NCBI RefSeq assembly: GCF_018129685.1
Contig: NZ_JAFCLG010000009.1
Span: forward strand, 124,001 to 188,000
DNA from: Bradyrhizobium manausense
Lineage (GTDB): Bacteria; Pseudomonadota; Alphaproteobacteria; Rhizobiales; Xanthobacteraceae
Length of the DNA stretch: 64,000 nt
Direction: 5' to 3'
This document shows positions 15,954-24,508 of this stretch, one piece after another (position 1 is the stretch's first letter; each line of letters starts with the position of its first letter). Under the pieces are notes generated by a model, which had not been told where the DNA came from, did no database searches, and saw nothing but the letters and a program-made list of their open reading frames with translations. A program made the position numbers and the translations under genes.

Positions 15954-17594
15954 ATGTTGGAAAGAATTGAGTTTCCCGAGCTTTTCTTCGGTCTCGTTGC
16001 GCCAATAGGTGTTGACCTCGGCGAAACTGTCCTTCCGTTGAAGACACTGTTGGAAGGATTCGGATACCAGGTCGTTCCAATCAAGGTAACAAGTCTCTTC
16101 CGAGACATTGGTTATTGCGATGTCAAGCTCTACGACAAGCCGAGCGAGGAAAGGTTCAAGAGCTACATCGAGTTCGGGAATCGCCTCCGAGAGATTTCCG
16201 ATGACAAGGCGATCTGCGCGTCACTTGTGATCGATCAAATTGCGAAGAGCAGGGGGGAGGACCCAAAGACACGACGCCATAGCGAAAAGCGTGCTTACAT
16301 AATTCATCAGTTCAAGCGCAAAGAGGAAATTGACCTCCTGCGCAGCGTCTACGGCAAGCTCTTTTTCCAGATATCAGTTTACTCATCCAAGGGTGAGCGA
16401 ACAGACGCTTTTGCTCAACGCATTGCGCGCGATCACAAGAGCACGGATCTAGATAAATACAAATCCGTCGCAGATCAATTGATCAAGCTGGACGAAGACC
16501 AAGAAGAAGACGACAACGGTCAGCGGGTAAGAGACGTCTTTCATCTCGCCGACTTCATTATCAACATTGATATTCCCGTCACTCAGTTTGAACAGCTTGA
16601 GCGATTCATAAAGCTCATCTTCGGGGCTACAAATCTGTCTCCTACGCCTATCGAATATGGAATGTATATGGCAAAGGGCGCATCTCTGCGCTCGCTAGAT
16701 TTGTCTAGGCAGGTAGGAGCCGCGATATTCTCTAGGCGTCATGAGGTTATCACTCTTGGGTGCAACGAGGTTCCAAAGGGCGGCGGTGGCACATATTGGG
16801 CAGATGATGATGGTGGAGGCGATGCTCGAGATTTTAAGTGGGGCAGCGACCCTAATGATGAGAAAAAGCGTTCGCTGATCCTCGATTTGTTCGAGCGCCT
16901 GAGCGATAGCGGTATGATGGAAAAGGAGTGTGTGGAAAAAATCGACGACATGCTTCAGCATGCTGCCGTCAAGGACTCTCAACTGATGGACATCATCGAA
17001 TTTGGTCGCATACTTCACGCTGAGATGTCTGCCCTTATGGATGCCGCTCGGCTAGGCCGCCCAGTGCAAGATGCGACCCTGTTTTGCACTACGTTTCCTT
17101 GTCACATCTGCGCCAAGCACATTGTTGGGGCAGGAATTGACACTGTGTATTTTCTCGAACCTTACCCAAAGAGTGCAGCGTTTGCGCTCCATCCCGATTC
17201 CATCGAAGTGGAAGGCTCGTCACGTGTTCACTACGCGAACTACAGGAAGACGAAGTTCACTCATTTCTTTGGAATCTCCCCGAGACGATATCGAGACTTC
17301 TTTGAAAAATCGCTACGCAAGAATAAAGCTTCCGGCAGGGCTCAAGAATGGCTCGGTCCGAAGAACGAGCCTCGTCCGATCCTAGATGTGAAGGTTGCGA
17401 TCTACTTGCCTTTGGAAAAGTACGTTGAAGATGCGCTTCGAAAAAGTAAGGCTACCGCAATAGAAGCTCTGGAGGTTGCGCGTACTGTCAAGAAGGCTTT
17501 GGACGATGAAGAGGCTGAGCCAAGGCGTCCAAGGAAGCGAAAAGCAGCGGTACGAGCGCGAAGTGAGAGTAGCCGACTGAGAAAACGACGATAG
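15954..17594 (+). CDS. Anti-phage dCTP/dCMP deaminase (AvcD-like defence protein)
   Basis: A 546-residue protein with the two-part layout of defence deaminases. Residues 10-220 form a P-loop-kinase-like domain (opening FFGLVAPIGVDLGE, without a classical Walker lysine). Residues 250-420 form a zinc cytidine/deoxycytidylate deaminase domain: ligand His355 and catalytic Glu357 in HAE, and ligands Cys383 and Cys386 in PCHIC. About 120 C-terminal residues follow, ending in a lysine/arginine-rich tail. Known relatives deaminate dCTP and dCMP during infection, draining the pool needed by the phage. The DNA is clearly less GC-rich than its flanks and uses codons such as AGA, ATA and TTA, which points to horizontal gain. 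No toxin-antitoxin or restriction genes sit next to it. Confidence 0.85.
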   Translation: MLERIEFPELFFGLVAPIGVDLGETVLPLKTLLEGFGYQVVPIKVTSLFRDIGYCDVKLYDKPSEERFKSYIEFGNRLREISDDKAICASLVIDQIAKSRGEDPKTRRHSEKRAYIIHQFKRKEEIDLLRSVYGKLFFQISVYSSKGERTDAFAQRIARDHKSTDLDKYKSVADQLIKLDEDQEEDDNGQRVRDVFHLADFIINIDIPVTQFEQLERFIKLIFGATNLSPTPIEYGMYMAKGASLRSLDLSRQVGAAIFSRRHEVITLGCNEVPKGGGGTYWADDDGGGDARDFKWGSDPNDEKKRSLILDLFERLSDSGMMEKECVEKIDDMLQHAAVKDSQLMDIIEFGRILHAEMSALMDAARLGRPVQDATLFCTTFPCHICAKHIVGAGIDTVYFLEPYPKSAAFALHPDSIEVEGSSRVHYANYRKTKFTHFFGISPRRYRDFFEKSLRKNKASGRAQEWLGPKNEPRPILDVKVAIYLPLEKYVEDALRKSKATAIEALEVARTVKKALDDEEAEPRRPRKRKAAVRARSESSRLRKRR

Positions 17595-17930
17595 GAAGCT
17601 CAAGCTCGGCTGTGTGGCGAGACCGTTCGCTCCGATGTTGGCGGCACGCTGGGCCTCGCGCCCTAGCCATCTGGGCAGTCCAGCCTTGCACCCCCGGGAA
17701 GGTCTGAAGACGGCCGATCGCTGACAGCCTGCGAAAATGACGATCGGCGGGATGATGCCATCGTACTCCTGTTTTGCCCGACGGGTCAAACGATATTCGG
17801 AAAATGGAAAATCAGCACGGCGTAGATTTCTTCAATGATTTGTACTGTGCATGGGGTTGTTTTCGCGCTTCGTGCACCTTGCACCTGATCGGACAGGCCA
17901 CCATCTGTGTGAGCCTCAAGGACTTTTGCC
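17595..17930. other. Non-coding stretch between the deaminase and the protease gene
   Basis: 336 bases without a supported gene. The first 170 bases show nothing recognisable. Bases 17770-17865 hold a repeat that recurs in inverse orientation near 40.1-40.25 kb. The last bases carry the AAGGA ribosome-binding site for the protease gene. The GC content rises again across this stretch, so the right edge of the deaminase island probably lies here. Confidence 0.6.
17770..17865 (+). repeat. Dispersed intergenic repeat, copy 1
   Basis: Two conserved blocks: TGTTTTGCCCGACGGGTCAA at 17770-17789, and a 23-base block at 17843-17865 starting TACTGTGCATGGGG. Both recur, inverted, at 40139-40246 (23/23 and 19/20 bases identical), separated here by 53 bases and there by 65. 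GCCCGACGGGTCAA-type blocks are common between genes in Bradyrhizobium (general knowledge). The copy lies at the right edge of the deaminase island. Confidence 0.75.
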
Positions 17931-18950
17931 ATGCTGGACTTCACTTCGGATATCGTCGATGACGCCTCGTCATCGCGAACGACAGGATCTGCCCCGGTCG
18001 ATGACCGGGCCTTGCTGGACGCCTATTCCAATGCCGTGATCGACGTCACCGACCGGGTCGGTCCCGCCGTCGTGCGTGTCGAGACGGGACCAAAGACGCT
18101 GAACGGTCGCGAACGTGGTGGGCTTGGTTCCGGCATCGTGATTTCGCCGGACGGGCTCGTGCTCACAAATAGCCATGTGGTCGGTTCTTCCAAGGAGATC
18201 CGGCTGCGGGACGTCGAAGGCCATGTCGGCGATGCCCGCGTGCTCGGCGTCGATCCCGATACGGATCTGGCGCTGCTGCGCGCCAATGGCGTGCGCGACT
18301 TGCCCTATGCCGCGCTCGGAAACTCCAAAACCCTCAAGCGTGGCCAGCTCGTGATTGCGATCGGCAATCCGCTCGGTTTTGAATCGACCGTCACGGCCGG
18401 CGTGGTCTCCGCGCTCGGGCGCTCGATCCGCTCGGTCAGCGGCCGCACCATCGAGGACGTGATCCAGACCGATGCCGCGCTCAATCCCGGCAATTCCGGC
18501 GGGCCGCTGCTGTCGTCGAATGCCGAGGTGATTGGCATCAACACCGCCATCATCAACGGCGCGCAAGGCATCTGCTTTGCGGTCGCCAGCAACACCGCGC
18601 AATTCGTGCTGTCGGAGATCATCCGCCATGGCTATGTCCGCCGCGCGTTCATCGGCGTCGCCGGGCAGACCGCACCGGTCCCGCGGCGGCATGCGGTGCT
18701 GGCCGGTGTCGAGAACAGGATGGGCGCGCTGCTGATGCAGATCGAGCAGGACGGCCCCGCGGCGAAGGCGGGCTTGTTGCCCGGCGACGTCGTGATCAAG
18801 CTGGATGGTGTCGACATCAATGGCGTCGATGATCTGATCCGTGTGCTCGACCGTGACCGGATTGGTCGGCGGCTTGCGATGGACGTGCTGCGGCGTGGGC
18901 AGCTGAGGGCGTTCGAGATCGATCCGATCGAGCGGAAGCCGCAGCGCTAG
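17931..18950 (+). CDS. HtrA/DegP-like S1C serine protease with one PDZ domain
   Basis: A 339-residue trypsin-like protease. The triad is visible as His in TNSHVV, Asp in DTDLALL and Ser in GNSGGP; residues about 240-330 form one PDZ domain (GPAAKAGLLPGDVVIKLDG). Unlike periplasmic DegP it shows no signal peptide or membrane anchor: the first 40 residues are acidic and polar. It may therefore act in the cytoplasm or leave by another route. AAGGA precedes the ATG. It is followed after 58 bases by a flavoprotein gene on the same strand. Confidence 0.88.
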   Translation: MLDFTSDIVDDASSSRTTGSAPVDDRALLDAYSNAVIDVTDRVGPAVVRVETGPKTLNGRERGGLGSGIVISPDGLVLTNSHVVGSSKEIRLRDVEGHVGDARVLGVDPDTDLALLRANGVRDLPYAALGNSKTLKRGQLVIAIGNPLGFESTVTAGVVSALGRSIRSVSGRTIEDVIQTDAALNPGNSGGPLLSSNAEVIGINTAIINGAQGICFAVASNTAQFVLSEIIRHGYVRRAFIGVAGQTAPVPRRHAVLAGVENRMGALLMQIEQDGPAAKAGLLPGDVVIKLDGVDINGVDDLIRVLDRDRIGRRLAMDVLRRGQLRAFEIDPIERKPQR

Positions 18951-19008
18951 CTGCGGGCCCGCAGGCGGGGTATGACGGTGTCATGCCTCGTTTCCGGACC
19001 CTTGCCGC

Positions 19009-20727
19009 ATGATGCCGTCCCAGGACACCTACGACGTCATCGTCATCGGCGCCGGTGCCGGCGGCATGACGGCAGCGGCGGTTGCGGCCGCCGAAGGTCT
19101 GCGCGTGCTGGTGATCGAGAAGACTGCCTTTGTCGGCGGCACCACGGCGTGGTCTGGCGGCATGGTCTGGATTCCCGCTAATGCCAGGATGAAAGAGGCG
19201 GGGCTCTGCGACAGCGTCGCCGATGCCGTCCAGTATCTCTCGAGCACGGCGCCTGAAGCCGCCAATGCCGGACTGCGCGCCGCTTTCCTCGCGCGCGGGC
19301 CGGAGGCACTTGCCTATCTCGAAGCCAATACGCAAGTGCGCCTTCAGCCAGTGAAGGTCTATCCGGACTATTATCCGGAAAGGCTGGGCGCGACATCGGG
19401 CGGCCGCGTCCTGGAGCCGGTTGCGTTCGATGGCGCGCGGCTCGGTGCAGCGTTCGCGCGGCTGCGCGCGCCGCTGCCGGAGTTCACGCTATTCGGCGGG
19501 ATGATGGTCAACCGGCTCGATATCCCGCATCTGCGCCGGATCGGAAAATCGCTGCGCTCGACGCTGCGCGCGGCGCGGCTGGTCTCGGCGTACGCCTTGC
19601 AGCGGCTGCGCAGCCCGCGCGGCACGACGCTGCATCTCGGCAATGCGCTCGCCGCCCGGCTGTACGCTTCGCTGCTGGCGCGCCAGGTCGAGATCCTCTT
19701 CAGTGCCGATGTCGAGGATCTGTCGATGCAAAGCGATCGCGTCAGCGGCGTGGTGATCCGGCACGGCTCGCGCGATCGGCTGATCGCCGCGCGCCGGGGC
19801 GTCGTGCTGGCGACGGGCGGTTTCTCGCACGATGCCACGTTGCGTAAGCGCTTTTTTCCGTCGGCCGCCGGATCTGTCTCGGCGACCAACACGGCAGGCA
19901 CGGGCGACGGGCTTCGACTCGCGGTGACGGCCGGTGCTGCGCTCAACACGGAGGCGACCAGTCCGGCCTATTGGGTGCCGGCGTCTCTCTTTCGCCGCGA
20001 CGACGGAAGCCGAGGCGTCTTCCCGCACACGGTCACCGATCGCGCCAAGCCCGGCGTGATTGCCGTCAACGCCGCAGGGCGGCGCTTCGTCAACGAGGCG
20101 CTGTCCTACCACGAGTTCGTGCTCGCGATGCTGCGCGACAGCAGCGGCGAGCCGGAGCGGCCGTTCCATCTGGTCTGTGATCGCCAGTTTCTGTGGCGCT
20201 ACGGCCTCGGCCGCATCAAGCCCTTCACGTGCCGTGTGCGGCGTTACGTGGCGAGTGGTGAGTTGATCGAGGCTCCGGATATCGCGGAGCTTGCGGCCAG
20301 GATCGGCATCAAGCCGTCGACGCTGACCGCGACGATTGCCGGTTACAACGCCGAGGCGAAGGAGGGCCGCGATCCCGAATTCGGCCGCGGCAGCACCATC
20401 TACCAGCGGCATCTCGGCGATGCCGCTCACAAGCCCAACCCTTGCGTCGCGCCGATTGCTCGCGCGCCGTTCTTCGCGATGCGCATCTACCCCGCGGATC
20501 TCGGCACCGCGATCGGCATGAAGGTCGATGCGCAGGCGCGCGTGCTCCGCGAGGACGGTACGGCGATCGCGGGGCTCTATGCCTGCGGCAACGACATGGG
20601 TTCGATCATGAACGGGAATTATCCGGGGCCGGGGATCACGCTCGGGCCGGCGCTGACGTTTGGGTACATTGCGGGGCGTCATTTGGCGGAGGGGACGGCG
20701 GCCAGCACGGCCCTGATTTCAGTCTAG
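19009..20727 (+). CDS. FAD-dependent oxidoreductase (fumarate reductase/3-ketosteroid dehydrogenase-like flavoprotein)
   Basis: A 572-residue flavoprotein. The FAD motif VIGAGAGGMTAAAVAAAEG lies at residues 12-30, followed by GGTTAWSGGMVWIP, typical of the succinate dehydrogenase/fumarate reductase flavoprotein superfamily that includes ketosteroid 1-dehydrogenases. LATGGFSHD and the C-terminal GNYPGPGITLGPAL complete the FAD site. Such enzymes remove or add hydrogen across a C-C bond next to a carbonyl. The gene stands between the protease and a convergent gene; substrate unknown. The second ATG at 19012 is an equally possible start. Confidence 0.83.
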   Translation: MMPSQDTYDVIVIGAGAGGMTAAAVAAAEGLRVLVIEKTAFVGGTTAWSGGMVWIPANARMKEAGLCDSVADAVQYLSSTAPEAANAGLRAAFLARGPEALAYLEANTQVRLQPVKVYPDYYPERLGATSGGRVLEPVAFDGARLGAAFARLRAPLPEFTLFGGMMVNRLDIPHLRRIGKSLRSTLRAARLVSAYALQRLRSPRGTTLHLGNALAARLYASLLARQVEILFSADVEDLSMQSDRVSGVVIRHGSRDRLIAARRGVVLATGGFSHDATLRKRFFPSAAGSVSATNTAGTGDGLRLAVTAGAALNTEATSPAYWVPASLFRRDDGSRGVFPHTVTDRAKPGVIAVNAAGRRFVNEALSYHEFVLAMLRDSSGEPERPFHLVCDRQFLWRYGLGRIKPFTCRVRRYVASGELIEAPDIAELAARIGIKPSTLTATIAGYNAEAKEGRDPEFGRGSTIYQRHLGDAAHKPNPCVAPIARAPFFAMRIYPADLGTAIGMKVDAQARVLREDGTAIAGLYACGNDMGSIMNGNYPGPGITLGPALTFGYIAGRHLAEGTAASTALISV

Positions 20728-20741
20728 CGATTCCCGCCGTT

Positions 20742-20843
20742 GTCATGCCCCGGCTTGACCGGGGCATCCAGTACTCCGCAGCTTATCAGCTCAATCACGA
20801 CCCTCTCGGCGTACTGGATCGCCCGGTCAAGCCGGGCGATCAC
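20742..20843. repeat. Palindromic dispersed repeat
   Basis: Arms of 33 bases at 20742-20774 and 20811-20843, complementary apart from four positions, with a short loop. Each arm carries its own smaller palindrome around CCGGCTTGACCGG. It lies between two convergent genes and may also serve as a bidirectional terminator. This layout (GTCAT...CCGG...) is typical of scattered Bradyrhizobium repeats. Confidence 0.75.
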
Positions 20844-20868
20844 ACCGAGTGGGTTGCGTGGCCTTCGT

Positions 20869-23800
20869 CTACTCCGCCGCTGCCGCAAAACGGCTGTTCT
20901 CGAGCTCTGATTCCAGCCGCGCCTTCTCGGCCGCCGCCAGCTTGATGTTGGCTTCCTTGACGTGTCCGAAGCCGCGGATCGTCTCCGGCACACGCGCGAG
21001 CCGCGTCAGCAGCGGGATCTGCTCCGCCTTTAGCCCGGACATCCGCTGATCGATCATGCCGAGATAGTCCGCAACCAGCCGCCGCTCGGTCCGGCGCTCC
21101 TCGCTGCGACCGAACGGATCGAACACGCTGCCACGCAGGAATCTCAGCTTGGCCAGCACACGGAAGGCGTGGATCATCCAGCCGCCGAATTCCTTCTTCT
21201 GGAGATGCCCGGTCGTCTTGTCGCGCCGCGCGAAGATCGGCGGTGCCAGGTGAAACTTCAGCGAGAAGTCGCCATCGAATTTCTCCGACACCTTCTTGGC
21301 AAAGCTGCCGTCGGTGTAGAGCCGCGCAACCTCGTACTCGTCCTTGTAGGACATCAGCTTGAACAGGTTCTTCGCGACGGCCTCGGTCAGTTCGGTGGAT
21401 GCGGGCGATGCGGCGCTCTCCGCCTTGCGCACCTTGGCAACGGCTGAGAGATAGCGATCCGCATAGGCCTTGTCCTGATAACCCGTCAGGAACTCCGCGC
21501 GGGTTGCGATGATGTCGTCGAGCGACTTCGTCGGCGCGCTCGCCCGGTTCCTGAACTGGAGCACGCTGCGCACCCGCGACATGTCGTGGGCGGCCAGGCG
21601 TCCCCAGCTGAAGGCGAGCTTGTTCATCTCGATCGCGGCGCCGTTGATCTCGATGGCGCGGAGCAGAGCCTCCAACGACAGCGGGATTGCGCCTCTCTGG
21701 AAGGCGAAACCGAGCATGAAGGGATTCGTGGCGATGCTGTCGCCCATCAGGGCCGCGGCGATGCCTGTGGCGTCGATGATGTCGAGGTTCTTGTCGCCGA
21801 CGGCATCGCGCAGCACGGTCTGCATTGTGCCCATCTCGAAGTCGATGTCGGGGTTTTGCACGAAGCTCGCGGTCGGCTGCAAATCGGCGTTGATAAAGGC
21901 CTTCGTCACGCCGCGCTCGGCGCGGCTGAGTGCGGCGGGGCCGGCCGAGACGATCATGTCGCAGCCGAGGATGACGTCGGCGCCGCCCGTGGTGATGCGG
22001 ACGGCGGAAATGTCCTCCGGCTTCGGTGCGATGCGGACATGGCTCATCACCGCGCCGTTCTTCTGGGACAGGCCGGTGAAGTCCAGCGCCGAGCAGCCGC
22101 GGCCGTCGACATGGGCCGCCATGCCGAGCAGGGCGCCGATGGTGATGACGCCGGTGCCGCCGATGCCGGTGACGAGGATATTGTAGGGCGCCTCCAGCTC
22201 GCGTGCGGGCGGCAACGGCAGATCGGCGAACAACTGGCCGGAATCCACCGCCGAGGTCTTCATCCGCTTCAGCGAACCGCCATGCACGGTCACAAAGCTC
22301 GGACAAAAGCCTTCGACGCAGGAAAAGTCCTTGTTGCAGTTCGACTGATCGATTTGGCGCTTGCGGCCGAACTCGGTTTCGAGCGGCTGCACCGAGACAC
22401 AGTTGGAAGCCTGCGAACAATCGCCGCAGCCTTCGCAGACAAGCTCGTTGATAAAGGCGCGCTTGGCGGGATCGGGATAGAGGCCGCGCTTGCGGCGGCG
22501 CCGCTTTTCGGCGGCGCAGGTCTGGTCGTAGATCACGACAGTGAGGCCCTTGATGTCGCGCAACTCGCGTTGCACGGCATCGAGCTCGCGGCGATGATGG
22601 ATTGTCGCGCCTTGCGGGAAATAATTGCCCTCAGGATATTTGGCGGGATCGTCCGAGACGATCGCGAGGCGCTTGACGCCTTCGGCCCAGACCTGATGCG
22701 CAATCTGCGCGACGTTGAAGGCGCCTTCTGCAGGCTGCCCGCCGGTCATCGCCACAGCGTCGTTGTAGAGGATCTTGTAGGTGATGTTGATGCCGGCAGC
22801 GGATGCGGCGCGGAGTGCCAGCAACCCCGAATGCGTGTAGGTGCCGTCGCCGAGATTCTGGAAGATATGCTTCTCTGTGGTGAAGGGTGACTGGCCGATC
22901 CAGTTCACGCCCTCGGCGCCCATATGCGAGATCAGGTCGGTGCGGCGGGTCGGCATGCTCAGGGCCATGCCGTGGCAGCCGATGCCGGCCATGGCGCGGC
23001 TGCCTTCGGGGACCCGTGTGGAGGTATTGTGCGGGCAGCCCGAGCAGAAGAACGGCGTACGCGCGAGCTTGATCTGCGTCGAGGTGGTGACGGGATTGTC
23101 GAAGGTCTCGAGGCGGGCGAGGCGCTGCTCCAGCACCGGGCTGTGATGGCCGAGCTTGCGAAGCCGAGCCACCAGCGCGCCCGCAACGATGGTCGGCGTC
23201 AGCTCGCCCTCGCTCGGCAGCAGCGGCGCGCCGCGCTCGTCGCGTTTTCCCGTGACGGTCGGGCGCCGCGACGCATCGATATTGTAGAGGATGCGCATCA
23301 GCTGGTCTTCGATGAAGCCGCGCTTCTCCTCGACCACCAGCACGTCCTGAAGACCTTCGGCAAAACGCTTCGCGCCGCTTTCTTCCAGCGGCCAGGTCAG
23401 CGCGACCTTGTAGATGCGCAGGCCCAGATCCTGCGCGTCATTGTCCGTAATGCCGAGGTCGGCGAGCGCCTGGCGCAGGTCGAGATAGGCTTTGCCCGTC
23501 GCGATGATACCGAGCCGGGCGGGCCTGGAATCGAGCACGATACGGTCGAGCTGGTTGGCGCGGGCGAAAGCCTGCACCGCGGCCATCTTCGGGCCGAACA
23601 GGCGCTTTTCGGCTTCCAGCGGCGGATCGGGCCAGCGGATGTTAAGGCCGCCGGGCGGCATCTCGAAATCATCGGGCAGCACGATCTTGATGCGCTCGGG
23701 ATCACTGTAGATGGAGGCCGAGCTCTCGACGGTCTCGCTGATCGCCTTGAAGCCGACCCAGCAGCCGGAGAAGCGCGACAGCGCAAAGCCGTAGAGACCG

Positions 23801-24345
23801 AGATCGAGGTAATCCTGCAGCGTCGCCGGATTGATCACGGGGATCAGCGCCGCCGCGAACACCTGCTCGCTCTGATGCGCCAGCGTCGAGGACTGGCAGC
23901 CATGGTCGTCGCCGGCGAGCGCCAGCACGCCGCCATTGAGCGAAGTGCCGGCGGCGTTGGCATGCTTGAGCGCATCGACGGAGCGGTCGACGCCCGGGCC
24001 CTTGCCGTACCAGATGCCGAACACACCATCGACCTTGGCGCCGGGAAACAGGCCGACCTGCTGGCTGCCCCAGACGGCGGTTGCCGCCAGATCCTCGTTC
24101 AGGCCGGGGACGAAGGCGATGTCGTGCTGCTGGAGGTGCGACTTGGCGCGCCACAGCGCGTGGTCGTACATGCCGAGCGGGGAACCGCGATACCCGGAAA
24201 TGAAGCCGCCGGTGTTGAGCCCCTGCAGCCGGTCGCGTTCGCGCTGCAACATGGGCAGGCGGACCAGGGCCTGGGTGCCGGACAGAAAGATCCGCTTCGA
24301 TTCGAGCCGGTATTTGTCGTCCAGCTCGACCTGCATCAGCGTCAT
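20869..24345 (-). CDS. Indolepyruvate:ferredoxin oxidoreductase, fused alpha-beta form
   Basis: An 1158-residue fusion of the subunits encoded separately (iorA, iorB) in archaea. Order: N-terminal pyrimidine-binding domain (FISGYRGSPLGMYDHAL), TPP domain (GIGCHGMALSM, GDGTYTHSG), a cysteine cluster CEGCGDCSQASNC near residue 655 binding iron-sulfur, then the gamma-type domain (GIGGTGVITIGALLG near 735). It would convert indolepyruvate or related aryl-2-keto acids to aryl-acetyl-CoA with ferredoxin as acceptor. ATG 24345 with AAGGA upstream is preferred over the frame start at 24435. It is divergent from the hotdog gene. No ferredoxin gene is adjacent. Confidence 0.9.
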   Translation of the reverse strand: MTLMQVELDDKYRLESKRIFLSGTQALVRLPMLQRERDRLQGLNTGGFISGYRGSPLGMYDHALWRAKSHLQQHDIAFVPGLNEDLAATAVWGSQQVGLFPGAKVDGVFGIWYGKGPGVDRSVDALKHANAAGTSLNGGVLALAGDDHGCQSSTLAHQSEQVFAAALIPVINPATLQDYLDLGLYGFALSRFSGCWVGFKAISETVESSASIYSDPERIKIVLPDDFEMPPGGLNIRWPDPPLEAEKRLFGPKMAAVQAFARANQLDRIVLDSRPARLGIIATGKAYLDLRQALADLGITDNDAQDLGLRIYKVALTWPLEESGAKRFAEGLQDVLVVEEKRGFIEDQLMRILYNIDASRRPTVTGKRDERGAPLLPSEGELTPTIVAGALVARLRKLGHHSPVLEQRLARLETFDNPVTTSTQIKLARTPFFCSGCPHNTSTRVPEGSRAMAGIGCHGMALSMPTRRTDLISHMGAEGVNWIGQSPFTTEKHIFQNLGDGTYTHSGLLALRAASAAGINITYKILYNDAVAMTGGQPAEGAFNVAQIAHQVWAEGVKRLAIVSDDPAKYPEGNYFPQGATIHHRRELDAVQRELRDIKGLTVVIYDQTCAAEKRRRRKRGLYPDPAKRAFINELVCEGCGDCSQASNCVSVQPLETEFGRKRQIDQSNCNKDFSCVEGFCPSFVTVHGGSLKRMKTSAVDSGQLFADLPLPPARELEAPYNILVTGIGGTGVITIGALLGMAAHVDGRGCSALDFTGLSQKNGAVMSHVRIAPKPEDISAVRITTGGADVILGCDMIVSAGPAALSRAERGVTKAFINADLQPTASFVQNPDIDFEMGTMQTVLRDAVGDKNLDIIDATGIAAALMGDSIATNPFMLGFAFQRGAIPLSLEALLRAIEINGAAIEMNKLAFSWGRLAAHDMSRVRSVLQFRNRASAPTKSLDDIIATRAEFLTGYQDKAYADRYLSAVAKVRKAESAASPASTELTEAVAKNLFKLMSYKDEYEVARLYTDGSFAKKVSEKFDGDFSLKFHLAPPIFARRDKTTGHLQKKEFGGWMIHAFRVLAKLRFLRGSVFDPFGRSEERRTERRLVADYLGMIDQRMSGLKAEQIPLLTRLARVPETIRGFGHVKEANIKLAAAEKARLESELENSRFAAAAE

Positions 24346-24508
24346 TTCAGGAGTCCTTGTCGTCGCATCAAATGGGAATTTTGCGCCGCGGAAAGAGGGG
24401 CGACTTGCGAAGCGGGTATTGGCAGTCAAGGGCATGGAGCACCGAAGTCAATATCGCTGGCCGCATCCGTGGCGCTCCTGCTAGTCATGGCTGCCTGTGG
24501 AGGAGCCC

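Noticed and set aside
15954..16100. Walker A motif in the deaminase N-terminus
   Set aside because: GLVAPIGVDLGE lacks the GK(S/T) of a true P-loop, so ATP binding is not claimed, only a P-loop-like fold by family comparison.
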